From: Actinomyces sp. UMB0138
GTDB lineage: Bacteria; Bacillota; Negativicutes; Veillonellales; Veillonellaceae
Reading direction: 5' to 3'
Length of the DNA stretch: 64,000 bases
NCBI RefSeq assembly: GCF_002849225.1
Contig: NZ_PKMC01000001.1
Location: 297,932 to 361,931, forward strand
Both the position numbers and the translations under genes were made by a program. The notes beneath the pieces are model-generated. The model was not told the DNA's origin and made no database searches. It saw only the letters and a program-made list of their open reading frames with translations. This document shows, piece by piece, positions 1-9,500 of the stretch (positions are counted from its first letter, which is position 1; the number at the start of each line of letters is the position of its first letter).

Positions 1-186
1 ACTATCTTCATTGCGATTGCCCGCCTACTAGGGATTGCCACGGTCTACGTGGAGGTCTTCGATCGCATCGAATTGAAATCGATGTCCGGCAGAATCTGCT
101 ACCACATAGCTGACAAATTTGGGGTGCAGTGGGAAGAGCAACTGAAGCTATACCCGAACGCTACGGTGGTGGGGCCGCTGCTATGA
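1..186 (+). CDS. PssD/Alg14-like glycosyltransferase subunit, C-terminal part (5' end outside window)
   Basis: Frame 1 is open from the first base to a TGA at 184-186, giving 61 codons. The peptide has the C-terminal signature of the PssD/Alg14 oligosaccharide biosynthesis family: a YVEVFDRI segment (about residues 16-23), then a QWEEQLKLYP segment near the end. In this family the Alg14-like subunit is the membrane anchor and acceptor-binding half of a split glycosyltransferase, and the Alg13-like half is encoded next door. Its stop overlaps the ATG of that next gene (ATGA), so the two are translationally coupled. The N-terminal part lies upstream of the window. Family assignment is from remembered motifs; the sugar is unknown. 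Confidence 0.8.
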   Translation, partial: TIFIAIARLLGIATVYVEVFDRIELKSMSGRICYHIADKFGVQWEEQLKLYPNATVVGPLL

Positions 187-698
187 ACCTGCAAAACTAT
201 TCGGTAGTAGTCATGGTTGGCACCCATCACTGTCCGTTTGACCGACTAATAGACTGGGCCGACAAGCTTGCCGCAACAGGCATCGAAGTTCTGGTGCAAT
301 ATGGCAACTCGAAGGCACCATCTATTGCAGACGGGATAGTCTCGCTCACCCAGCAAGAGATGCTCAGCCTGCGGCAAAGCGCGAAGATCCTGATCTGCCA
401 CGGAGGCCCATCGATAATGGTCGAGTGGCTCAGGGCCGGGTTTAGGCCTGTAGTGGTACCCCGAGACCCCGCTCTCGGAGAGCACCTAGACGAACACCAG
501 ATGCTCTTTACAGACTTTATGGCCCACCGTGGGTGGGTTGATGTAGCCGCCTCAGCTGACGACCTAATTGCGCTGGTACGAAACGGTCTCGAAGGCGTTT
601 CCTGTCCCCAGGATCTAGCCGATCTTGACTCCGTTGCAGCTGCGCACAATGTTGGTCGCCTTGTGGCAGATGCGCTACGAGCCAGGCGGGACAGATAA
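183..698 (+). CDS. PssE/Alg13-like glycosyltransferase subunit (GT28 C-terminal domain)
   Basis: A 171-residue protein resembling the catalytic C-terminal half of GT28 enzymes (Alg13, PssE, MurG-like). Visible motifs are VGTHHCPFDRL (residues 12-22), ICHGGPS (71-77), which is the nucleotide-sugar-binding HGG loop, and a GEH-x-D-x-HQ segment (about 99-106). A longer reading from GTG at 129 exists, but ATG 183 overlaps the upstream stop and matches the usual family N-terminus. With the preceding Alg14-like subunit it should form a membrane-associated enzyme that adds one sugar to a lipid-linked polysaccharide precursor. The adjacent glf and wzm/wzt genes fit an envelope or exopolysaccharide role. 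The specific sugar cannot be told from sequence. Confidence 0.82.
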   Translation: MNLQNYSVVVMVGTHHCPFDRLIDWADKLAATGIEVLVQYGNSKAPSIADGIVSLTQQEMLSLRQSAKILICHGGPSIMVEWLRAGFRPVVVPRDPALGEHLDEHQMLFTDFMAHRGWVDVAASADDLIALVRNGLEGVSCPQDLADLDSVAAAHNVGRLVADALRARRDR

Positions 699-799
699 TC
701 CGGAAACTGACTTTCTGGCGGGGCAAATCCTGGTCCAACACTCCTTTTACGCTAGTGTGAGTGGGTAGGCCCCGCCCGAAAACAAATAGGAGTAGGTAA

Positions 800-1983
<1,184 letters not shown>

Positions 1984-1984
<1 letters not shown>

Positions 1985-2853
1985 TGACCGCTAAAACTAC
2001 TGATGGGTTCACTATTCCCGGTCGGTCGAAAGGGCTCATTGAAGCTCTTCACGAACGGTATTTGCTGAACCTAATCGTTCATAAAGAACTGCGGGTACGC
2101 TACCGCGGTTCCGTACTCGGGATGCTTTGGTCTTACGCCAAACCCGCAACCCAGTTCTTGGTCTTCTTCATTGCGATAGGCCAGTTCATGGGTATGAACA
2201 GGGCCATTACTAACTACGTGGTGTACATGTTCGCCGGGGTAGTAGTAGTGAACTACTTCAGCGAGATCTTTGGCAATGCTACCCGTTCCATAGTGCAGAA
2301 CACCCCGCTGGTGAAGAAGATCTATCTGCCCCGTGAGCTGTTCCCACTGTCGTCAGTGTGGGTAGCCATGGTTCACCTGTTTCCACAGGTACTGATTTTG
2401 GTAGTGGGCGCACTGATCTACGGGTGGCGCCCGGGAATCCTGAATATTGCGGCGGCTTTCGCAGGTTTTGCGATCATTACCATCTTCGCCCTCGGACTGG
2501 GACTCTTTGCCGGTGCACTGAACGTTATGTACCGCGACGCGGAAAATTTTGTAGACCTGTTGCTGATGGTTGCTACTTGGGCTTCCCCGGTGCTGTATCG
2601 GTGGGAAATGGTGGCCAAAGTCTTTGAAGGACCGCTGCACTGGGTTTGGTACCTGTACCAGATGAACCCCATAACTCCAGTAGTTGAACTATTCCACTAT
2701 GCCTTTTGGCTTCCTACCGCGGGGGTTACAGATCCGATGCCACCGCAAATGGGAATCTGGACCGTCGTCTCGCTAGTCGTGTCACTATTGTTCTTAGCCT
2801 TAGGAGAGGCGACTTTTAGGCGCTTTGACGGAAGGTTTGCTCAGGAACTGTAA
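1984..2853 (+). CDS. Wzm/TagG-type polysaccharide ABC exporter, permease
   Basis: A 289-residue ABC-2 family integral membrane protein. Its N-terminal region (LNLIVHKELRVRYRGSVLG) is the cytoplasmic interfacial motif common to Wzm, RfbD and TagG permeases, followed by about six hydrophobic segments. It should pair with the ATPase at 2853 to export a lipid-linked polysaccharide. The start is set at ATG 1984, overlapping the glf stop, rather than a GTG 18 nt upstream that has no better ribosome site. The glf-wzm-wzt-glfT grouping recalls mycobacterial Rv3781-Rv3783, where the pair moves galactan precursor; the polymer exported here is inferred. Confidence 0.9.
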
Positions 2854-3587
2854 TGAATAATCAAGACGTAGTAATTCGAGTACAGGACGTAGTCCAAGAC
2901 TTTACCTTGCGGCATGCGCATACTTTAAAAGAAATCCTAGTTTGGTCGCTGACCGGTCGCAAAGGCGATGTCCGGGATAACTTCAGAGCCTTAGACCACG
3001 TGTCTTTTGATATTTACAAGGGCGAAACTGTAGGCCTTATGGGCTTCAACGGTTCTGGCAAGTCAACCATGCTGAAGCTAATCAGCGGGGTTATGCGCCA
3101 GACTTCAGGATTTGTGGGCCACAAGGGCAGGATTGCCGGACTGATCGAGGTCGGGGCTGGATTCCATCCAGATCTAACGGGGCGGGAAAACATCTACCTC
3201 AACGGTGCCATTTTGGGCATGAGCAAGAAACAGATAGATGCCGCTTTCGACGACATTGTTGCCTTTAGCGAGATTGAAAAATTTATCGACACCGAAGTGA
3301 AGTTCTATTCTTCGGGGATGTTCTTGCGTCTGGCATTTTCGGTGTGTGTTTACACTGATCCGGACATTTTCCTGATTGACGAGATCTTGGCAGTAGGCGA
3401 TGAACCTTTCCAGAAGAAATGTCTTGCCCGTATCAAAGATTTACAAGCACAGGGGAAGACTCTTGTTATAGTCAGCCACGATCTGGATATGATGTCCAAG
3501 TTGTGCGACCGAGGAATTCTGCTCGATCACGGTAAAGTGAAAATAGATGGAACGGCTACACAGTGCGTCGAAAGTATGAGGGGCTAA
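2853..3587 (+). CDS. Wzt/TagH-type polysaccharide ABC exporter, ATPase
   Basis: A 244-residue ATP-binding subunit with Walker A GFNGSGKST (residues 64-72), signature YSSGM (152-156), Walker B DIFLIDE (171-177) and switch His209. In the signature the usual LSGGQ is replaced by YSSGM, which is the hallmark of the Wzt/TagH/RfbE polysaccharide-export subfamily. It lacks the C-terminal carbohydrate-binding domain found in some Wzt proteins, as do mycobacterial Rv3781 and TagH-like short forms. ATG 2853 overlaps the permease stop by one base. It powers export through the permease encoded just upstream. Confidence 0.93.
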   Translation: MNNQDVVIRVQDVVQDFTLRHAHTLKEILVWSLTGRKGDVRDNFRALDHVSFDIYKGETVGLMGFNGSGKSTMLKLISGVMRQTSGFVGHKGRIAGLIEVGAGFHPDLTGRENIYLNGAILGMSKKQIDAAFDDIVAFSEIEKFIDTEVKFYSSGMFLRLAFSVCVYTDPDIFLIDEILAVGDEPFQKKCLARIKDLQAQGKTLVIVSHDLDMMSKLCDRGILLDHGKVKIDGTATQCVESMRG

Positions 3588-3589
3588 AA

Positions 3590-4516
3590 ATGGCTACATA
3601 TGCAGGTACTATGCGCGTTGCCGCGGTGGTTGTAACCTATAACCGCGTTGAGCTGCTAAAGAAAACATTGACTGCGCTAGAAGCACAGGAGTATCCAGTT
3701 TCTAAGATCGTAGTGGTGGATAATGCGTCTACCGATGCTACGCAGCAGATGCTCAAAGAACGCAAGAATAAGCTCCCTATTGAGGTGCACAGGCTCAAGA
3801 AGAACACCGGTGGAGCCGGCGGATTCTTCTTCTCGATGGATGTTGCTTATGATGGCGGTTACGACGCCTTCTGGATGATGGATGACGACACGAAGCCTCG
3901 CCCTGAATCTCTGGGTAAGCTCGTTCGCGGCCTCGAAGAAGCCGCCGAGTTTCGAGGCGGCCAAATGCCCTCTTATGCCGCTTCTATGGTGGTTTGGAAA
4001 GATGGGCGCGCATGCGACATGAATATTCCTACCCCTAGGTGGGATTGGACTCGGCCAATTGCCGAAGGAAAGAACTGGATCGATGTCGACTGCGCCTCCT
4101 TCGTATCGTGCTTGGTAACACGCGAAGCTGTAGAGGCGTGTGGATTGCCGCATCCCGAATATTTCATCTGGTTCGACGACGCAGAATACACCTACCGGCT
4201 AGCCAAATGGCGTCCCGGTATCTTTGTGCCTGATTCGGTAGTAGACCACTTGATGCCCGCCAATTCCGCTGTGTTCTGGGGCGAAGCTACCGAGAAGAAC
4301 CTCTGGAAGTTTGGTAGAGGAGCGCGAAACCAAGTCGCCGCTGCGATCTCGCTGCGCAAGGCGCGAATCTTGGCTGATCTATTCCAGAACCTGATATCGC
4401 AGCTCAAGGGGTCTTCGGTGCCGTGGAAAGTACGCGCAAAGCTTGTTCGCTTCGCCCTTGACGGATTCTTCTTGCGGCCAAAGGTTCGCTATCCCAGGGC
4501 TATGAAAAAGGACTAG
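3590..4516 (+). CDS. GlfT1-like galactofuranosyltransferase (GT2)
   Basis: A 308-residue GT-A glycosyltransferase. VVVTYNR (residues 13-19) begins the nucleotide-sugar fold. NTGGAGGF (72-79) is a segment typical of GlfT1 and WbbL-like galactofuranosyl- and rhamnosyltransferases. MMDDD (96-100) supplies the metal-binding acidic motif. Context (glf and wzm/wzt in the same operon) favours UDP-Galf as donor, with the enzyme priming or starting a galactofuran on a polyprenyl carrier. ATG 3590 is chosen because a GAGGGG ribosome site sits about 6 nt upstream and the ATPase stop is 3 nt before it; a GTG at 3563 would overlap the ATPase gene. Rhamnosyl transfer remains possible. Confidence 0.82.
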   Translation: MATYAGTMRVAAVVVTYNRVELLKKTLTALEAQEYPVSKIVVVDNASTDATQQMLKERKNKLPIEVHRLKKNTGGAGGFFFSMDVAYDGGYDAFWMMDDDTKPRPESLGKLVRGLEEAAEFRGGQMPSYAASMVVWKDGRACDMNIPTPRWDWTRPIAEGKNWIDVDCASFVSCLVTREAVEACGLPHPEYFIWFDDAEYTYRLAKWRPGIFVPDSVVDHLMPANSAVFWGEATEKNLWKFGRGARNQVAAAISLRKARILADLFQNLISQLKGSSVPWKVRAKLVRFALDGFFLRPKVRYPRAMKKD

Positions 4517-4584
4517 CTTTTAGGGGAGCCAACCTTAGCAGGTTACTGAAAGGTTCGATTGCCACCTTGGCAATTAAAAGTATA

Positions 4585-4611
4585 TGGGCGGGCAGCTTTG
4601 CTGCCCGCCCA
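4585..4611. terminator. Bidirectional hairpin between converging glfT-like and GH16 genes
   Basis: Inverted repeat GGGCGGGCAG (4586-4595) and CTGCCCGCCC (4601-4610). It extends by one C-G pair inward and one T-A pair outward, giving about 12 bp with a TTT loop. An A-rich run upstream gives the minus-strand transcript a weak U-rich tail; the plus-strand tail is poor in T. It lies between convergent genes and probably serves both. Confidence 0.8.
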
Positions 4612-4619
4612 CTTATTAG

Positions 4620-6461
4620 CTACCGCTTGTTAGATTTGATCCTGTAGATAAACGCTGCCATTGCATTGCGGTCTATGTAGTTGACAGGTCGGAAAGTGCC
4701 ATCGGGCCAACCGGTGGTGATACCAGAATCCGCTAGCCAGCCAATTTCTTTGTGGAAGGCCGCGACACTTAGGTTGCCCCGTCTCTTGTAACGAACGTCC
4801 CTAAAGATGTCCTTCATAGGTTGCACGTAGTTATTTGTAGCTACTGCAGGCGAGCACTTGTCGGCGTGTTTAGAGCAGAAGCGGTACAGGAAAGCAGCCA
4901 TTGCGCCGCGTTCTACTGGTTGATAAGGCCGATAGGTTCTGTCGTCCCACCCTGTGGAGATACCTGTTTCGCCCATCCACGAGATTTCTTTGTAGAAGGC
5001 GTTCGACTTCTTTAGATCTTTAAACAGGGGGTATTTGGGTGGAGTATAAGCAGGTGAACCGGCCATTCGGTACAAGAAAGCAGCCATTGCGTCGCGATTA
5101 ATCTTATTCCATGGTCTGAAAGTGCCGTCCGGCCAACCTGTCGTAGTTTTTGTGTCTTTCATCCACGAGATTTCGCCCGCGAAAGCAGAAGAAGGAGAAA
5201 CGTCCCTAAACGGCGCCTTGCTCGGCGTGCCGGCCCTTGCCACAGTAGTCTTCTTCACGTTCCACTTGGCAAATAAGACAGTATCATCTGCCAGGGTAAA
5301 AGAATTTCCGACCGGCTTGGTGAAGCCTTGGTCAAAGTACCAGCCTTGGAATTGCGCGCGAGGATCAGACAGAGAAGGAAGGTTAGTAATTACGGAGCCA
5401 ATAGGTTGGTTCTGCAAGGCCGCTGGAGCCTTTCCGTACCCTTCGGTCTGATACTTCACGTATGCCCGATTCTGGCCTTCCTGCTGTTCCTTAGTTTGAT
5501 AGACGCGGAAATGGTCTATTTGGAAAGTACGAGACCAATCAGTGGTGGAGTTGGGCCGTGATGCCCAACCTCCCATGGCTAGGTTGGCAATTACGTAGAA
5601 CTTCTTGTCGAATGGTTCTGGCATTGGCCCGGAATAATGGGACCCGTCTGGTCTAACCCACTGGTTTTGCCAGGTAGAACGGCGCGAGTATTCCTTCCCA
5701 TCGACGTAGAAGATGAATCCGCTCGGACTCCAATCCATAGTCCAGGTGTGATAGGAGCCGGGAAGATCAACTGGGCCTATGTTCTTGGAGTCTGCGTCTG
5801 TTGCGTGATCGTCGTTGCTGCGGTGGGTATTCCAGGGAACAGTGGAGGCATGAATAGAAGTGAAGTTAGTGTTTCGTGCCCAAGAATCGCCTAGATTCTC
5901 AAACCAATCGAGCTCTCCGTCTTTTGGCCAACCGTAAGGATTTTGTTTAGGCATTAGCCAAAAAGCCGGCCAGGTTCCCCGTTGTCCTGGGGTGCGCAGC
6001 CGGACTTCAAAGCGGCCATATTTCCAAGCCGCATGATTGCGTGTTGAGATAGAACCGGAGTTGGCTAGGACCCCAATGCCTCGATCGTTCTTGCCGGTAG
6101 CCGGGTGTGCCCGAATATTTAATGCGCCTGCTTCGACGAATAGATTAGAGCTGGGGTCAGTTTTTGGGGCCTCGATATTGGTGTACTTAAATGGACCATT
6201 TTCTGGTTCTCCATGACGATTCCATTTGTTAGCCCAGTTAATTCCACTGCCACAAAACTCGTCATTCCATACGAGGTCATATGTGCGCCCTTCCGCGGTC
6301 ACGGTTCGCGGGACGGCTTCGGTGGTAGTGGATCCATTAGTGTTAGCTACGCATGCTTGAGGCTCAATGTTGCCCTCATCTGCCTGGGCAATGCTTAGTG
6401 GCGTAATGGTAAGCGCAAGTGAAGATACTAAAGGTATAGCAAGTAAAATGCATTTTCGCAT
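4620..6461 (-). CDS. Secreted GH16 beta-glucanase-like enzyme with three SLH domains
   Basis: A 613-residue secreted protein. It has a signal peptide at about residues 1-27 (ending in AQA) and a GH16 catalytic domain at about 55-325 with active-site motif E183-L-D185-W-F-E188 (the ExDxxE laminarinase-type form). A Listeria-Bacteroides-repeat-like module follows at about 333-402, then three SLH domains near 418-466, 480-527 and 553-608, each with a TGW(P/D)D(G/R)T(F/Y)RP core. The family hydrolyses beta-1,3- or mixed-linked glucans and galactans; SLH domains bind secondary wall polysaccharide, so it is probably wall-attached. ATG 6461 is preferred over 6479 because AGGAG lies 5 nt before it. 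A paralogue is divergently transcribed at 6605. Confidence 0.9.
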   Translation of the reverse strand: MRKCILLAIPLVSSLALTITPLSIAQADEGNIEPQACVANTNGSTTTEAVPRTVTAEGRTYDLVWNDEFCGSGINWANKWNRHGEPENGPFKYTNIEAPKTDPSSNLFVEAGALNIRAHPATGKNDRGIGVLANSGSISTRNHAAWKYGRFEVRLRTPGQRGTWPAFWLMPKQNPYGWPKDGELDWFENLGDSWARNTNFTSIHASTVPWNTHRSNDDHATDADSKNIGPVDLPGSYHTWTMDWSPSGFIFYVDGKEYSRRSTWQNQWVRPDGSHYSGPMPEPFDKKFYVIANLAMGGWASRPNSTTDWSRTFQIDHFRVYQTKEQQEGQNRAYVKYQTEGYGKAPAALQNQPIGSVITNLPSLSDPRAQFQGWYFDQGFTKPVGNSFTLADDTVLFAKWNVKKTTVARAGTPSKAPFRDVSPSSAFAGEISWMKDTKTTTGWPDGTFRPWNKINRDAMAAFLYRMAGSPAYTPPKYPLFKDLKKSNAFYKEISWMGETGISTGWDDRTYRPYQPVERGAMAAFLYRFCSKHADKCSPAVATNNYVQPMKDIFRDVRYKRRGNLSVAAFHKEIGWLADSGITTGWPDGTFRPVNYIDRNAMAAFIYRIKSNKR

Positions 6462-6604
6462 AAGCACTCCTGTGGTCAAGGTGTAAGTCGATTAGATGGT
6501 AGCTAATTAAATTGTGAAAATGAGAATAGTGTGATCAATTGCAGTGTGCTGACCAGGTAGGATGAGAATGTCTAATCTGCAGTTTAATGCTCTGAGGTTT
6601 GAAT

Positions 6605-8500
6605 ATGAAAAGACGTACCCTAATTCCTGTAGTCGTCGCGACTTCTGCTATGGCAACAGGGATAGTAATTCCATCTGCTATAGCAGATGATCAGGCTACC
6701 TCCGAAGTGCCACAAACTATTACTTCGCAAGGTAAAACATACAATCTGGTTTGGAATGACGAATTTAATGGTTCGCAATTAGATGCAGGATGGGGGGATA
6801 TAAACAAGTCGAAGCCTTGGTCGAACGGAGCTATGGAGTATGTGAATAAGTTCGATCCGTCTGACCCTGATGGCTCCAATCTGGTTTTGAAAGATGGCAT
6901 CTTGCGTTTGCAGGCCACTCGATTGCCAGGAGTGTGGGGGAAAGATGCTTCCGCAGGCATTCAGACTGCAGGAGTAAAGGCGTGGAAATTTGGTCACTTT
7001 GAGGCCCGCGTAAAGTTCTACTCGGCACCTGGGACGTGGCCAGCGCTATGGATGATGCCAGAACAGAGCCCGTACGGTTGGCCTAGGGATGGAGAGATCG
7101 ACTGGATTGAATATCCGCGATCTGCCACTCCTAAGCAGAACCAGACAGTACTGCATACTTCAGGATCTACTTCTACTCGTGACGACGGCGATAGCGCCGC
7201 GATTGCTTTCTCACCTGCGCGAGGAGATTTGGCAGGTAGTTGGCATGTGTGGGCAATGGACTGGACTCCGGACGGCTTCGTCTTCTATATGGATGGCAAG
7301 GAATACGCGCGCAAGGATACGCGCTCTGCTGAGCCGCCAGTTCATGAAAAGGCAAAGGGAAATACCTATGGGAATAGGCGGTGGGACTCTTCTTGGATAA
7401 ATAAGGAAAACGGCACCGTACACAAGGACTCTCCAGCGCTTGCACCATTCGACAAGAAATTCTACTTGATCTTGAACATGGGCCTGAAGGCGCCAGGCAT
7501 ATGGGCCGGAAGGCCTAGTGGAACTGAGCTCGACTACAAGAATGCCAAAATCGATGTTGACTACGTTCGCGTCTACCAGACCGCTGAACAACAAAGGGAA
7601 CAAAGCAAGGTATTTCTAAAGTTCGACACCAAGGGCGAGGCCATCGCGCCGAAACAGCGAGACCTAACCGTAGGTCAGAAGCTAGGGGAACTGCCTGAGA
7701 TAGGTAGGGAAGATGGGAAGGTTTCCATCCAATGGTGCCGCGAGCGCAATTGTGCGCCCGGTACTGAAGTGGATGCGCAAACAGTAATTGACCAGGACTG
7801 GACCCTATTTCCGAAGTGGGGAGATCCCACTGAAAAGCCGAAGCCGACACCGGCTCCCGCTGAAAAGCCGAAGCCGGCACCGGCTGCCCAACTGTCGAAG
7901 CCGGAAGGTAAGGTCTTTGTAGATGTCTGGGCGGACAGCCCATTTGCTGCAGAAATCAAGTGGCTAAGGGATCGGGGAGTAACTACCGGCTGGCCTGATG
8001 GGACGTACCGTCCGTTCAACAAGATCAACCGCGATGCTATGGCGGCTTACCTATATAGGTTGGCTGGTTCGCCCGCATATACTCCGAAAAAGAAAGTGTT
8101 CACCGATGTAACCCCCAAGAATGCATTCTACAAAGAGATTTCCTGGGCAGCTGAGCGGGGGATAACTACAGGCTGGAAGGTGCGCGGTCATAAGGAATTC
8201 CGTCCGTGGCAACCTATCGACCGCAATGCTATGGCAGCCTTCTTACGTCGCTTTGTACAGACGCCAGAGTTTAGAGCCAAATATCCGGACTCTAGAGCGC
8301 TTGCGATGATAGCTGATACAGCGGACCGGCACGGGCTGCGTGACGTGAAGAAGGGAATGGCTTTTGCAGACGACATTTTCTGGGCCTACAACAGTGGGGT
8401 AACTACTGGCTGGAAAGAAGACAAGACGTTCCGTCCCTGGGAGCGAATTGATCGTAATGCGATGGCTGCATTCGTCTACCGCATGACCGTATCCAAGTAA
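6605..8500 (+). CDS. Secreted GH16 beta-glucanase-like enzyme with three SLH domains (paralogue)
   Basis: A 631-residue secreted protein: a signal peptide at about 1-28, a GH16 domain with catalytic E164-I-D166-W-I-E169, a repeat-like module, a Pro/Lys-rich linker at about residues 410-429, and three SLH domains near 437-486, 499-550 and 578-629. Start ATG 6605 has GAGG 7 nt upstream; a TTG two codons earlier would have no spacing to it. Same architecture as the divergent gene at 4620-6461 but with a Pro-rich linker that the other lacks and different internal insertions, so the two arose by duplication and diverged. Likely a wall-anchored glucan or galactan hydrolase; substrate unknown. Confidence 0.9.
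   Translation: MKRRTLIPVVVATSAMATGIVIPSAIADDQATSEVPQTITSQGKTYNLVWNDEFNGSQLDAGWGDINKSKPWSNGAMEYVNKFDPSDPDGSNLVLKDGILRLQATRLPGVWGKDASAGIQTAGVKAWKFGHFEARVKFYSAPGTWPALWMMPEQSPYGWPRDGEIDWIEYPRSATPKQNQTVLHTSGSTSTRDDGDSAAIAFSPARGDLAGSWHVWAMDWTPDGFVFYMDGKEYARKDTRSAEPPVHEKAKGNTYGNRRWDSSWINKENGTVHKDSPALAPFDKKFYLILNMGLKAPGIWAGRPSGTELDYKNAKIDVDYVRVYQTAEQQREQSKVFLKFDTKGEAIAPKQRDLTVGQKLGELPEIGREDGKVSIQWCRERNCAPGTEVDAQTVIDQDWTLFPKWGDPTEKPKPTPAPAEKPKPAPAAQLSKPEGKVFVDVWADSPFAAEIKWLRDRGVTTGWPDGTYRPFNKINRDAMAAYLYRLAGSPAYTPKKKVFTDVTPKNAFYKEISWAAERGITTGWKVRGHKEFRPWQPIDRNAMAAFLRRFVQTPEFRAKYPDSRALAMIADTADRHGLRDVKKGMAFADDIFWAYNSGVTTGWKEDKTFRPWERIDRNAMAAFVYRMTVSK
7831..7890 (+). repeat. Two-copy 30-bp tandem repeat encoding the Pro-rich linker
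   Basis: Units 7831-7860 and 7861-7890 each begin TGAAAAGCCGAAGCCG and differ at only a few positions near their ends. In frame they encode two 10-residue copies of an EKPKP(T/A)PAPA-type linker between the GH16 part and the SLH domains. Such in-frame tandem units can change copy number by slippage. Confidence 0.9.
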
Positions 8501-8506
8501 CAAGCA

Positions 8507-8540
8507 TGTGGGGCCACTCCAATATTGGAGTGGCCCCACA
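8507..8540. terminator. Perfect 17-bp inverted repeat, bidirectional terminator
   Basis: Positions 8507-8523 and 8524-8540 are exact reverse complements (core GTGGGGCCACTCC), folding with AATATT as the loop. It lies between the convergent GH16 gene and the GT2 gene. T-rich stretches flank it on the plus side (TTTGTCTATTTCC). Confidence 0.85.
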
Positions 8541-8551
8541 GTGTGGTTTGT

Positions 8552-9439
8552 CTATTTCCTGCCTCTACGGTCTTGGATGAAGTTCTTTACTTTCCACTTT
8601 GCCCATCCGAAGGCAGTCTCCTGGCTGCCCCGTAACTGATTAAACATTGCCGCTTGCCATAGCAGTGCGCCAACTCCGTTCTTCTCGGCGTATTCGCGCA
8701 AGTACTCATCCCGCACTTTCAGATCGAAATAGTGGTGCTTTTCTGCGCCTGCAAACACGGAATTACCCAATACACCAGCTTGGGATCGGCGCTGATGCCA
8801 GAAGGCCAACGGCTGCCCATCGATGAAGCCCACATCGTACTTTGCTGCTAGGCGCAGATGAAATTCCCAATCTCCGACGACCGGTAGATCGTCACGGAAA
8901 CCGCCCAATTCGTCGATGACCGAGCGGGGGTACATGCACGATATTGGTACCGCAATGTTGGAACTCATTAGTCTAGACAGCGAGAACTGTTTTACATCGG
9001 GCCAGGCAATTTCGCGGCCCAACTCAGTTACAGTCTGTCCTTCGATTTTTTCCAGGACGATTTCCGTTCGAACGGCTACGCCGCCGTAGCCGGGGTGCTC
9101 GTCTAGGAAGTTGGATGCACGTTCTAGGAACAGGGGCGACCAGGTGTCGTCGTCGTCATGGATACAGATGTAGCGGCCGGTAGAGGACTCTATCGCTATG
9201 TTTGAGGCTCGTTCCATGCCTTGGGAAGTCTCATTGTGAATGACGCGTGCCCGTCCCTGCAAGAGGCTTGCATGCTTTTCGAGGAGCGCGTCTACAGGAG
9301 CTGGATCGCCGCCGTCGTTTACTACGATGAGCTCGAAATCGCGCATGGTCTGCTTGGCGCAGTCTTTGAGTGCGCGATCAAGGAGGACGGTGCGGTCCTT
9401 CGTCCTCGTAACAATAGAAACCAATGGCCTTGTCGCCAT
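8552..9439 (-). CDS. Glycosyltransferase family 2
   Basis: A 295-residue GT-A glycosyltransferase. VSIVTRTKDR (residues 7-16) opens the fold, FELIVVNDGG (35-44) is the nucleotide-binding strand, and HDDDD (94-98) is the metal-binding motif. No membrane segments are evident, so it acts in the cytoplasm or at the inner membrane face. ATG 9439 is chosen because AGGAGG lies about 8 nt upstream; a longer reading to 9487 lacks such a site. Its upstream neighbour on the same strand is a decayed O-acyltransferase, so the pair may once have built and acylated a surface glycan. Donor and acceptor are unknown. Confidence 0.85.
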   Translation of the reverse strand: MATRPLVSIVTRTKDRTVLLDRALKDCAKQTMRDFELIVVNDGGDPAPVDALLEKHASLLQGRARVIHNETSQGMERASNIAIESSTGRYICIHDDDDTWSPLFLERASNFLDEHPGYGGVAVRTEIVLEKIEGQTVTELGREIAWPDVKQFSLSRLMSSNIAVPISCMYPRSVIDELGGFRDDLPVVGDWEFHLRLAAKYDVGFIDGQPLAFWHQRRSQAGVLGNSVFAGAEKHHYFDLKVRDEYLREYAEKNGVGALLWQAAMFNQLRGSQETAFGWAKWKVKNFIQDRRGRK

Positions 9440-9500
9440 GCCCTCTCCCTCCTGTGGAAACGCCTCAATACATTCTGCAGAGGCCACTACACCCTGTAGC

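Noticed and set aside
129-182. GTG 129 as start of the Alg13-like gene
   Set aside because: It lies inside the Alg14-like gene; ATG 183 overlaps the upstream stop and matches the family N-terminus.
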